A stretch of DNA of 5,727 bases. Origin: Betaproteobacteria bacterium. Lineage in GTDB: Bacteria > Pseudomonadota > Gammaproteobacteria > Burkholderiales > SG8-39. Location: NCBI GenBank assembly GCA_947467405.1, contig CANIIN010000206.1:1-5727 (forward strand), in the 5' to 3' direction. Below are positions 1 through 5,727 of the stretch, one piece after another (positions within the stretch are counted from its first letter, which is position 1; every line of letters begins with the position of its first letter). Both the position numbers and the translations under genes were made by a program. Under the pieces are notes generated by a model. The model saw only the letters and a program-made list of their open reading frames with translations. It was not told where the DNA came from and did not search any database.

Positions 1-366
1 ACCCACGATCAGTCCCTGTCTTTCACCAGCGTGGATGTGGCCGGATACCGGGCTGCGCAGGAAGCGCTGTGGGCAGTCTTCAACGATCAATTGCTGCCCC
101 GCGCCGGGATCGGCGACGCAGCGCGCGATGCCATTCGCGCTGACCTGCTCGCCTGGTGCGTGAAGGATTTCTACGGCGTCGTTGGTCGATCCGGCCGCTG
201 GCAGGAAAAGGAACTGAAGAGCTATGCCTTGTTCCTGCGAACCGCCTATCTGGACTTCGATCGCTATCCGTGGCGCGTGGCGACAACGGCAAGCCGTGAG
301 CGTCTGAAGTTGCCGCTGCGCATCCTGCGGCAGAAGTGGCGTGGCAGAGCGAGGGCCGCCGCATGA
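1..366 (+). CDS. C-terminal part of an unidentified protein, possibly a family 2 glycosyltransferase (5' truncated)
   Basis: The reading frame is open from the first base of the window to the TGA at 364-366, so this is the last ~121 residues of a gene that begins upstream. A GTG at base 31 could be called as a start, but the frame continues 5' of it and the coding looks continuous. The fragment opens with THDQSLSF, resembling the H-x2-S segment near the end of the catalytic domain in many GT2 enzymes. It continues as a mostly helical, charged tail rich in Trp, Tyr, Arg and Leu and ends in a basic Arg/Ala stretch. No membrane segment is visible. The stop overlaps the next gene's ATG by 4 bases (ATGA), so the two are probably co-translated. 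The glycosyltransferase assignment rests on one short motif and on the neighbours. A methyltransferase or another polysaccharide enzyme is also possible. That it is coding is fairly certain; its function is not. Confidence 0.6.
   Translation, partial: THDQSLSFTSVDVAGYRAAQEALWAVFNDQLLPRAGIGDAARDAIRADLLAWCVKDFYGVVGRSGRWQEKELKSYALFLRTAYLDFDRYPWRVATTASRERLKLPLRILRQKWRGRARAAA
351..355 (+). promoter_or_regulatory. Ribosome binding site for the 363 gene
   Basis: GAGGG lies 7 bases before the ATG at 363, inside the 3' end of the preceding gene. It supports ATG 363 over the in-frame GTG at 336, which lies upstream of this site and would lengthen the overlap with the preceding gene to about 30 bases. 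Confidence 0.5.
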
Positions 367-1367
367 GTTCAACGACGCTGGCGCAAAAAACGGCGGCTGA
401 TACCGCGATCCTGTTTGCGGTCTTCAACCGGCCCGATCAGACCCGACGCGTGTTCGAGGCCATTCGTGCCGCGCGGCCGAAGCGGCTGTTCGTCACGGCC
501 GACGGTCCACGATCACAGGTCCCGGGCGACGCAGCGCGCTGCGAGGAAACCCGTCGCATCGCCACGGCGGTGGACTGGGACTGCCAGGTGGTCACGCGCT
601 TCAGCACGACCAATCTGGGCGTCAAGCAGGCGCTCAGCGCCGGGATCAACTGGTTCTTCGAGCAGGTCGAGGAAGGCATCATTCTGGAAGACGATTGCCT
701 GCCGGACGCCACGTTCTTCAGCTTCTGTGCCGAGTTGCTGGCGCGCTACCGCGACGATGAAAAAATCATGCAGATCAGCGGCAGCAACTTCCTGCCGGCC
801 GGCACCATCACGCCGCAGAACAGCTACTACTGCACTGCCATCAACGATATCTGGGGGTGGGCGACCTGGCGCCGCGCCTGGCGGCATTTCGATCTCGGCA
901 TGCCCGGCTATGCGCGATTCAGGTCGGAAGGACGCATTCAATCCTACTTCGGCGATCGCGCCATCGCCGACTGGATGCAGAGCTATTTCGACGAGGCCGA
1001 GCAGTACCGTGACCACGAAAGAATAGGCATCTGGTCCAGCCCGTGGTCGTATGCCATGTGTCGCGAGGGCGGCTACACGCTGGCGCCGTCGCACAACCTG
1101 GTCGCTAACATCGGCATCGAAGGCGATGCCACCAATTCCGGCGCGAGTTTTCGCCTCTATGATCAGTATCCAGTGCGCCCGATGGGTGCGTTGCAGCACC
1201 CGCCGACTCTCGAGGTCAATCGAGCCGCGGACCGCTTGCGCTTCGAACTGATCCGCAAGACTGACCCGCGTCTGGACCCCATGCAGCGTGTGAAGCGTAG
1301 GCTGGCCGCTCTGCTGCCTGCGACTCTCCGCGCGCGCATCAAGGCATGGATCAGAAGCCGGGCCTGA
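363..1367 (+). CDS. GT-A fold glycosyltransferase with EDD motif (nucleotide-diphospho-sugar transferase / GT13-like)
   Basis: A 334-residue protein predicted to be a cytoplasmic sugar transferase using a nucleotide-activated donor. Residues 14-22 (TAILFAVFN, followed by RPDQ) form the first strand and turn typical of GT-A enzymes. Residues 42-48 (LFVTADG) form the next strand. Residues 107-114 (ILEDDCLP) hold the acidic EDD at 109-111, which in GNT-I-like (GT13-type) enzymes binds the metal and donor diphosphate. A tryptophan-rich segment, WGWATWRRAW at 164-173, follows; it recurs in bacterial proteins annotated as nucleotide-diphospho-sugar transferases or 'hemolytic protein HlpA-like'. The last ~35 residues are basic and may help membrane contact. 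No signal peptide or transmembrane helix is seen. ATG 363 was chosen because it gives a 4-base overlap with the upstream stop and has GAGGG in front. Donor and acceptor sugars cannot be read from the sequence. The family call is from remembered motifs: fairly sure of a glycosyltransferase, less sure of the subfamily. Confidence 0.8.
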   Translation: MSSTTLAQKTAADTAILFAVFNRPDQTRRVFEAIRAARPKRLFVTADGPRSQVPGDAARCEETRRIATAVDWDCQVVTRFSTTNLGVKQALSAGINWFFEQVEEGIILEDDCLPDATFFSFCAELLARYRDDEKIMQISGSNFLPAGTITPQNSYYCTAINDIWGWATWRRAWRHFDLGMPGYARFRSEGRIQSYFGDRAIADWMQSYFDEAEQYRDHERIGIWSSPWSYAMCREGGYTLAPSHNLVANIGIEGDATNSGASFRLYDQYPVRPMGALQHPPTLEVNRAADRLRFELIRKTDPRLDPMQRVKRRLAALLPATLRARIKAWIRSRA

Positions 1368-1368
1368 C

Positions 1369-2487
1369 ATGAAAATCGCCTTCGATCCACAGATTTTCTC
1401 GCTGCAACCGTATGGCGGCATTTCGCGCTATTTCGTCGAGACCGCCACGCGTCTGGCCGGGCTTCCCGACACCGAAGTATCGGTGCTGGCCTTCGCACAC
1501 CTGAACGCCTATCTCGCTGCTGCGCCGCAGGGCGCCGTTGTGGGCCGCTCGATACCGGTCCTGCCGCAGGCAGCGCGCTTCATCCTGGCGCGGGTGAATG
1601 TTGCCCTCGCACGCGGATGGCTGGCGCGGCATCCCGTGGACATCGTTCACGAAACCTATTACTCGCCGCGTCCGTTGTTGAGGTCTGGCAAAACCAAATC
1701 CGTCGTCACCGTGCTCGACATGATTCACGAAAAGTTCCCGTCGCTGTCGGCGGGGTCGAACCGCGTGGCTGCCGAGAAGCGCGCCGCCATCGAGCGCGCC
1801 GATCACATCATCTGCATTTCCGAGAACACCCGACGTGATCTGATCGAATGCCTGGGCGTCGCTCCCGAACGGACATCGGTGGTCCTGCTGGGATTCTCGT
1901 TGCAAGTCTCGGCTGCTTTGCCGCCAACTGCGCCGCCGGAACTGGGCGGGGCGCCGTATGTACTCTTTGTCGGCAAGCGTGGTGATTACAAGAATTTCCG
2001 GACCCTGCTGCGCGCCTATGCAGCCTCCACGAACATTCGCAAGGATTTTCTGCTGGTGTGTTTCGGCGACCAGCCTTTTTCACAGTCGGAGCTGAGCGCC
2101 GCACGCGACCTGGGCATCGCGCCTGAGCGACTGCGTCACTTTCGCGGCAGCGACGACCAACTGGCGCTGTTCTATCGTCACGCCGCGCTGTTCGTCTACC
2201 CGTCGCGCTATGAAGGATTTGGCATCCCGCCGCTGGAGGCCATGTCCTTTGATTGCCCGGTCATCTGCAGCAACACCTCGTCGTTGCCCGAGGTGGTCGG
2301 CAATGCGGCACGAACATTCGACCCGGATGACGCGGATGCCCTGCGCGTGGCGATGGAAGCCGTGCTGGGCCAGCCGGGGTTGGCTGATGAATTGCGACAA
2401 CGCGGCCGGCGCCGGGTGGCTCTGTTTTCATGGGACGAGTGCGCCCGGCAGACACGCGCAGTGTATGCTTCCCTGCTGAACCCATAG
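1369..2487 (+). CDS. GT4 family glycosyltransferase (GT-B fold)
   Basis: A 372-residue retaining-type glycosyltransferase with two Rossmann-like domains, of normal length for GT4. The N-terminal domain begins MKIAFDPQIF and carries the glycine loop GGISR at 16-20, as in mannosyl- and rhamnosyltransferases of O-antigen and exopolysaccharide clusters. VDIVHE at 90-95 and the strand/helix around 144-156 (ADHIICISENTRR) are also characteristic. The C-terminal domain starts near 197 (YVLFVGKRGDYKNF, with the basic residues K203, R204 and K208 near the donor phosphates). It contains YEGFGIPPLE at 281-290, giving the E-x7-E pair E282/E290 that binds the nucleotide sugar. No membrane helix is seen, so it is cytoplasmic or peripheral. 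The ATG lies one base after the previous stop (TGA-C-ATG) and has no convincing Shine-Dalgarno, which suggests coupled reinitiation. A GDP-sugar donor is plausible given the adjacent dehydratase gene, but that is inference. Family call is firm; specificity unknown. Confidence 0.92.
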   Translation: MKIAFDPQIFSLQPYGGISRYFVETATRLAGLPDTEVSVLAFAHLNAYLAAAPQGAVVGRSIPVLPQAARFILARVNVALARGWLARHPVDIVHETYYSPRPLLRSGKTKSVVTVLDMIHEKFPSLSAGSNRVAAEKRAAIERADHIICISENTRRDLIECLGVAPERTSVVLLGFSLQVSAALPPTAPPELGGAPYVLFVGKRGDYKNFRTLLRAYAASTNIRKDFLLVCFGDQPFSQSELSAARDLGIAPERLRHFRGSDDQLALFYRHAALFVYPSRYEGFGIPPLEAMSFDCPVICSNTSSLPEVVGNAARTFDPDDADALRVAMEAVLGQPGLADELRQRGRRRVALFSWDECARQTRAVYASLLNP

Positions 2488-2498
2488 CGGATGGCGGC

Positions 2499-3464
2499 AT
2501 GAGCGGGAAGAAGGCATTGATCTGTGGCGTGACCGGGCAGGATGGCGCATACCTGTCACGACTGCTGCTGGAGAAGGGCTACGAAGTGCACGGCGCATCG
2601 CGCGACGCGCAGGCGGCGAGTTTCGCCAATCTCCAGACTTTGAAGATCCGCGACAAGGTGCAGGTCACCTCGGTCAACGTCACCGATTTCCGCAGCGTGA
2701 TGCAGGCGGTCGAGCGCATCGGTCCGGACGAGATCTACAACCTCGCCGCTCAAAGCTCGGTGGGCCTGTCGTTCGAGCAACCGGCCCAGACGCTGGAATC
2801 GATCAGCCTCGGCACGCTCAACATTCTCGAAGCGATCCGCTTCGCGCATCGGCCGATCCGCCTTTACAGCGCCGGCTCCAGCGAATGCTTCGGCAATTGC
2901 GACACGGCGGCCGACGAGAGCACGCCGTTTCGCCCGCGCAGCCCGTATGCCATCGCCAAGGCGGCGGCCTTCTGGGAAGTGGCCAACTACCGCGAGGCCT
3001 ACGGCCTGTTCGCCTGCACCGGCATCCTGTTCAACCACGAGTCGCCGCTGCGGCCGGAGCGCTATGTCACGCGCAAGATCGCCATGGGCGCGGCGCGCAT
3101 CGCGCGCGGCGACACGGAGAAGCTGTACCTGGGCAACATCGGTATTCGCCGTGACTGGGGCTGGGCGCCGGATTACGTGGAAGCCATGTGGAGCATGCTG
3201 CAGCAGCCGACGCCGGATGATTTCGTGATCGCCACGGGCGAAACCCATTCGCTCGAGGAATTTGTCGCGCTGGCGTTCGCCGAAGTCGGCCTCGACTGGA
3301 AAGCCCACGTCGTGTCCGACCCGGCGCTGCTGCGTCCCTCGGATCTCGAAACCGGGCGCGGCAATCCGGCCAAGGCGACGCAGGTGCTGGGCTGGAAGGC
3401 GCGCCATAGGCTCAAGGACGTGGTGAGCATGATGGTGGCGGCTGAAATGCAGGGGAAGAGTTGA
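2499..3464 (+). CDS. gmd: GDP-mannose 4,6-dehydratase
   Basis: A 321-residue extended SDR enzyme that converts GDP-D-mannose to GDP-4-keto-6-deoxy-D-mannose, the precursor of GDP-D-rhamnose, GDP-L-fucose, GDP-perosamine and related sugars. The nucleotide-binding loop is G10-VTG-QDG-A, the QDG being typical of Gmd. Residues 80-87 read YNLAAQSS. The active site is S127 (Thr in the E. coli enzyme), E129 and the YxxxK pair Y150/K154, in the context PRSPYAIAK. FNHESPLRPERYVTRKI at 178-194 and RRDWGWAPDYVEAMW at 217-231 are Gmd signatures. Its length matches the short Gmd type, as in Pseudomonas A-band clusters, rather than the ~370-residue E. coli type. Where classical Gmd has an RRSS-like NADP/tetramer motif after the second strand, this protein has HGASRDAQ (31-38). 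ATG 2499 is preferred over an in-frame ATG at 2430, which lies inside the previous gene; a weak GGATGG precedes it. Confident of the family. Confidence 0.93.
   Translation: MSGKKALICGVTGQDGAYLSRLLLEKGYEVHGASRDAQAASFANLQTLKIRDKVQVTSVNVTDFRSVMQAVERIGPDEIYNLAAQSSVGLSFEQPAQTLESISLGTLNILEAIRFAHRPIRLYSAGSSECFGNCDTAADESTPFRPRSPYAIAKAAAFWEVANYREAYGLFACTGILFNHESPLRPERYVTRKIAMGAARIARGDTEKLYLGNIGIRRDWGWAPDYVEAMWSMLQQPTPDDFVIATGETHSLEEFVALAFAEVGLDWKAHVVSDPALLRPSDLETGRGNPAKATQVLGWKARHRLKDVVSMMVAAEMQGKS
3451..3456 (+). promoter_or_regulatory. Shine-Dalgarno that fixes the TTG start at 3461
   Basis: AGGGGA ends 4 bases before the TTG at 3461 and lies within the last codons of gmd. It is the best ribosome-binding site in the window. 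With the 4-base TTGA overlap it supports a TTG start for the downstream glycosyltransferase, which has no suitable in-frame ATG before its first conserved strand. Confidence 0.65.
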
Positions 3465-4333
3465 CTTCGCAGGCGGCGCACGATGAAGCGGCAAAGCGTC
3501 CGCTGATTTCCATCGTGATTGCCGTGATGAACGGCGCCAAAGTGCTGGCGCGTTGTTTGGACAGCATTGCCGCGCAGACCTGCAAGGATTTCGAAGTGGT
3601 ACTGGCCGATGGCGTGTCAACGGACGGCACGCTGGAGATCATCCGCGATTACGCGGCCCGGGGCGTGCTGACGCGCTGGCATACGGAGAAGGATCGTGGC
3701 GTCTATGACGCATGGAACAAGATCCTGCCCGAGGCGCGCGGCACCTGGATCTGCTTTCTCGGCGCGGACGACCAGTTGGCTGACCCCACTGTGCTGGAAC
3801 GCCTGGCGGCGGTGCTGCGCAAGGATCCGCAACAGGCCATCGTCTATGGCAAGCTGAACATCGTCAGCGAAAGCGGCCAGGTTCTCGATCCCATCGTCAG
3901 GCCCTGGGCCGAATTGAAGCCGGCCTTCCTGGCCGGCCGCACCATGATCCCGCACCCGGGATGCTTCCATCACCGCTCGATCTTCGAGCGTCATGGCAGC
4001 TTTGATCCCGTGTACCGCATCGCCGGCGACTACGACGTCATGCTGCGCGAACTGAAGAACAGCGATGCGTTGTACCTGCCCGATATCGTGACGGTGAACA
4101 TGCAGATCGGCGGCATCAGCGGCAAGCCGGAGAACCTGCTGCTGGGCATGCTGGAAATCCGTCGTGCCCGCAACACCAACCGGATTCCGGGCATCGCGTG
4201 GCGCTTGAATTTCAAGATCCTGCTGGCACGGGTCGGTATCGTCGTCTACAGGATCGCCGGTCCCAGGGCGCTGCATCTTCTATCCGACCTCTATCGCATC
4301 GTGACGTTCCGCAAGCGCAAGTGGACCGTTTAG
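3461..4333 (+). CDS. GT2 family glycosyltransferase (GT-A fold)
   Basis: A 290-residue inverting-type glycosyltransferase. The N-terminal strand LISIVIAVMNGAKVL (15-29) leads to the GT2 nucleotide-binding region, with D50 in LADG and D55 in STDGT. EKDRGVYDAWNK at 77-88 precedes the metal-binding acidic pair in LGADDQ (D103, D104). HPGCFH at 165-170 and AGDYD at 188-192 are the later acceptor-side motifs usual in WcaA/WcaE-like enzymes of polysaccharide clusters. A moderately hydrophobic stretch at about 253-266 sits in a basic C-terminal tail and may make membrane contact, but it is too charged to call a transmembrane helix. The start is TTG: it overlaps the gmd stop as TTGA and has a strong AGGGGA upstream. 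The next in-frame ATG encodes M23, inside the first conserved strand, so it is unlikely to be the start. Donor and acceptor are unknown. Family call is firm. Confidence 0.92.
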   Translation: MTSQAAHDEAAKRPLISIVIAVMNGAKVLARCLDSIAAQTCKDFEVVLADGVSTDGTLEIIRDYAARGVLTRWHTEKDRGVYDAWNKILPEARGTWICFLGADDQLADPTVLERLAAVLRKDPQQAIVYGKLNIVSESGQVLDPIVRPWAELKPAFLAGRTMIPHPGCFHHRSIFERHGSFDPVYRIAGDYDVMLRELKNSDALYLPDIVTVNMQIGGISGKPENLLLGMLEIRRARNTNRIPGIAWRLNFKILLARVGIVVYRIAGPRALHLLSDLYRIVTFRKRKWTV

Positions 4334-4343
4334 ATTTCCTGAC

Positions 4344-5291
4344 ATGATCGTCGCCGTCACCGGAGCATCGGGATTCATCGGGTCAGCGCTGCTGGACAAA
4401 CTGCTAGCGCGCGGCGACACGGTGCGCGTGCTGACACGCCAGACCATTGGCCAATGGCCGCAGGGCATCGCGGTGCATGTGGCCGACCTCACCGATCCTG
4501 CCGCGCTGCCGGCGCTCGCCGCCTTTTGCGACGGCGCAGACGTGCTGTTCCATTGTGCTGGCGACTATCGCGATGAGTCACGCATGGCCGCGCTGCATGT
4601 GATCGGCACGCATAGGCTGTTGCAGGCGGCGCGCGGACGCGTTGGCCACTGGGTACAGCTCTCCAGCGTCGGCGCTTACGGGCCGCATCGCGATGGCATC
4701 GTCACGGAAGACTCGCCTCTCGCGCCGGTCGGGCCGTATGAAACGACCAAGACCGAATCGGACCGGCTGGTGCTCGCCGAGGTCGCTGCCGGCCGAATGG
4801 CAGCCACGCTATTGCGTCCCTCCACGGTTTTCGGCCCAACCATGTCGAATCAGTCGATCTTCCAGTTGATCGGCGCCATCGATCGCGGGCGGTTCTTCTT
4901 CATCGGGCCGCCGGGGGCCAGCGCCAATTACATCAGCGTCGCCGGCGTGGTCGAGGCCCTGCTGCTGTGCGCGTCACGGTCGATGGCGCACAACCGCACC
5001 TACAACCTGTCGGACTGGTGTTCCATGGAGACCTGGGTGGGTGCGATCTGCGCAGCACTCGGTCGTCCTGCTCTGACGCTGCGCATGCCTGCAGCGCCAC
5101 TGCGCATGGCGGCCGGACTGCTGCAAGGTCTGCCGGGCTTTCCGCTGACCCGCAGTCGTGTCGACGCGCTGACCAACCGCAGCCGCTACGCCAACAACCG
5201 CATCGAAACCGAACTGGGCTACCGCCACCCCATCACGTTGGAGCAGGGCGCGCGCGAGATGGTTAAGGCCTGGAAGGCGCGTTCGCGCTGA
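4344..5291 (+). CDS. NAD(P)-dependent sugar-nucleotide epimerase/reductase (extended SDR family)
   Basis: A 315-residue extended short-chain dehydrogenase/reductase. The dinucleotide loop is TGASGFIG (6-13). R32 after the second strand (VLTR) hints at NADP(H) preference. VADLTD at 46-51 and FHCAG at 69-73 are standard SDR positions. The catalytic Ser is in SSVGAYG (107-113), followed by the YxxxK pair Y132/K136 in PYETTK. LLRPSTVFGP (156-165) and NYISVAGVVEALLL (195-208) are typical of the substrate-binding half. Unlike Pseudomonas Rmd, it lacks the RPFNHIGPGQ-like motif, so it is not an obvious orthologue of the known GDP-4-keto-6-deoxymannose reductases. Placed last in the operon with gmd, it may reduce or epimerise the Gmd product; that is inference. 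UDP-sugar 4-epimerase or 4-keto reductase roles are equally open. The ATG follows the previous stop by 10 bases and no clear Shine-Dalgarno is seen. The family is certain, the substrate is not. Confidence 0.85.
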   Translation: MIVAVTGASGFIGSALLDKLLARGDTVRVLTRQTIGQWPQGIAVHVADLTDPAALPALAAFCDGADVLFHCAGDYRDESRMAALHVIGTHRLLQAARGRVGHWVQLSSVGAYGPHRDGIVTEDSPLAPVGPYETTKTESDRLVLAEVAAGRMAATLLRPSTVFGPTMSNQSIFQLIGAIDRGRFFFIGPPGASANYISVAGVVEALLLCASRSMAHNRTYNLSDWCSMETWVGAICAALGRPALTLRMPAAPLRMAAGLLQGLPGFPLTRSRVDALTNRSRYANNRIETELGYRHPITLEQGAREMVKAWKARSR

Positions 5292-5299
5292 ATGATCTG

Positions 5300-5350
5300 C
5301 GGTAACGACTGCTACCGATAACCGTGTGACGGATTGCTGATTGAACCGTC
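5300..5350. terminator. Two weak hairpins in the convergent intergenic gap (possible bidirectional terminator)
   Basis: The 66-base gap between the convergent genes contains two small inverted repeats. CGGTA (5300-5304) pairs with TACCG (5313-5317) across an 8-base loop. GACGG (5328-5332) pairs with CCGTC (5346-5350), with two further A-T pairs possible past a bulged A. Neither stem is long and neither is followed by a T tract on either strand, so a classical intrinsic terminator is not supported. The position is where a terminator is expected, and Rho-dependent ending is an alternative. Confidence 0.2.
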
Positions 5351-5357
5351 TCCGGTG

Positions 5358-5727
5358 TCAGGTCTTGCTGTCGGAACCCCATTCGCCCCAGTCGGTCACC
5401 GATACCTCGTCGGGTTTGCGCGGCACCGCCACGATGAACACCGATGTGCTCAGGGCCGGCGGCAGAATCGCCAGCGGATGAGTGCGCGTTTCGATGATGC
5501 GCATGTTGTGGCGCACCGTCTGCGCCAGCCAGCGCCAGTCGAAACCCTTGTGCTCGACGCCATGCGCAGGCAGACGATCCAGCTTGTACAGTCCGGCCCA
5601 GAACGTTTCGGCCCAGGTGTATTCGCGATGGCGGATGTAACCCATCAACCAGGACGACACGTTCTTGATCCACACCGCCGGCCCGACCTCGACTGGAACG
5701 GACAGCACGAACAGGCGCGGTTTCAGC
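5358..5727 (-). CDS. C-terminal part of a probable class I SAM-dependent methyltransferase (5' truncated)
   Basis: The minus-strand frame is open from the window's right edge to the stop at 5360-5358, giving the last ~122 residues of a gene that starts beyond the window. A GTG at 5708 could be called as a start, but the frame continues upstream. The visible sequence opens LKPRLFVLSVPVE, resembling the LKPGG-x-LFV post-motif III loop and strand of class I methyltransferases but without the glycine pair. A Trp/Tyr-rich insert follows (WIKNVSSWLMGYIRHREYTW), then HKGFDWRWL and a closing hydrophobic strand TSVFIVAVPRK, the usual final strand of the fold. The protein ends in an acidic tail. The gene converges on the polysaccharide operon and so is transcribed separately. 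It could methylate a sugar or lipid, but the substrate is unknown and the AdoMet-binding half is not in the window. Coding status is likely; the family call is moderate. Confidence 0.6.
   Translation of the reverse strand, partial: LKPRLFVLSVPVEVGPAVWIKNVSSWLMGYIRHREYTWAETFWAGLYKLDRLPAHGVEHKGFDWRWLAQTVRHNMRIIETRTHPLAILPPALSTSVFIVAVPRKPDEVSVTDWGEWGSDSKT

Noticed and set aside
336..362. GTG at 336 as an upstream start for the EDD glycosyltransferase
   Set aside because: It would enlarge the overlap with the preceding gene to about 30 bases and lies before GAGGG at 351-355. The ATG at 363 has better spacing and an ATGA overlap.
513..1421. 302-codon open frame on the minus strand opposite the EDD glycosyltransferase
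   Set aside because: Its translation is Arg/Ala/Gly/Val-rich with no recognisable motif. It overlaps a well-supported + strand gene entirely, as expected of antisense frames in GC-rich DNA.
2430..2498. ATG at 2430 as an upstream start for gmd
   Set aside because: It would add 23 residues lying inside the end of the GT4 gene. The Gmd fold begins directly after the ATG at 2499 (KKALICGVTGQDG).
2556..3620. 354-codon open frame on the minus strand opposite gmd
   Set aside because: It is rich in Arg, His and Ala with no domain signature and lies antisense to the clearly identified gmd. Third-position GC bias of gmd explains the lack of stops.
3941..3960. GGCCGGCC-type palindromic patch within the GT2 gene region
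   Set aside because: Short GC palindromes are common by chance in coding DNA of this composition, and nothing nearby suggests a regulatory or repeat element.
3617..4276. 219-codon open frame on the minus strand opposite the GT2 gene
   Set aside because: No motif, a composition dominated by Asp/Ala/Gln/Val, and complete overlap with the GT2 gene, whose catalytic motifs are intact.
5263..5673. 136-codon minus-strand frame at the right end
   Set aside because: It competes with the frame at 5358-5727, which has methyltransferase-like motifs and runs off the window edge. This frame gives an Arg/Ser/Gly-rich product and overlaps the end of the SDR gene.

Overview
The window reads as a stretch of a bacterial polysaccharide (O-antigen, capsule or exopolysaccharide) biosynthesis locus. 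The DNA is GC-rich, with G/C-biased third codon positions and tightly packed genes, which fits a high-GC proteobacterium (beta or gamma). That placement is an inference from composition and gene style; nothing here fixes the genus.

Five consecutive genes plus the 3' part of a sixth run on the + strand from base 1 to 5291, with overlaps or gaps of at most 11 bases. In order they are: the C-terminal part of an unidentified protein, possibly a family 2 glycosyltransferase (1-366); a GT-A type glycosyltransferase with an EDD metal-binding motif (363-1367); a GT-B family 4 glycosyltransferase (1369-2487); a GDP-mannose 4,6-dehydratase (2499-3464); a family 2 glycosyltransferase that starts at TTG (3461-4333); and an extended SDR sugar-nucleotide epimerase/reductase (4344-5291). 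Two junctions are 4-base ATGA/TTGA overlaps, so the block is very probably one translationally coupled operon. Its promoter lies upstream of the window.

A 66-base gap (5292-5357) separates this operon from a convergent minus-strand gene. Only the C-terminal part of that gene is present (5358-5727), and it looks like a class I SAM-dependent methyltransferase.

The genes fit together as follows. The dehydratase makes GDP-4-keto-6-deoxy-D-mannose from GDP-mannose. The downstream SDR is the only gene here that could reduce or epimerise that intermediate, for example to GDP-D-rhamnose or another GDP-6-deoxyhexose. The glycosyltransferases would assemble the repeat unit. No flippase, polymerase, transport or priming gene is seen, so the rest of the cluster must lie outside the window, probably upstream. 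I saw no RNA genes, mobile elements, CRISPR arrays or extended repeats, and no clearly undescribed system.
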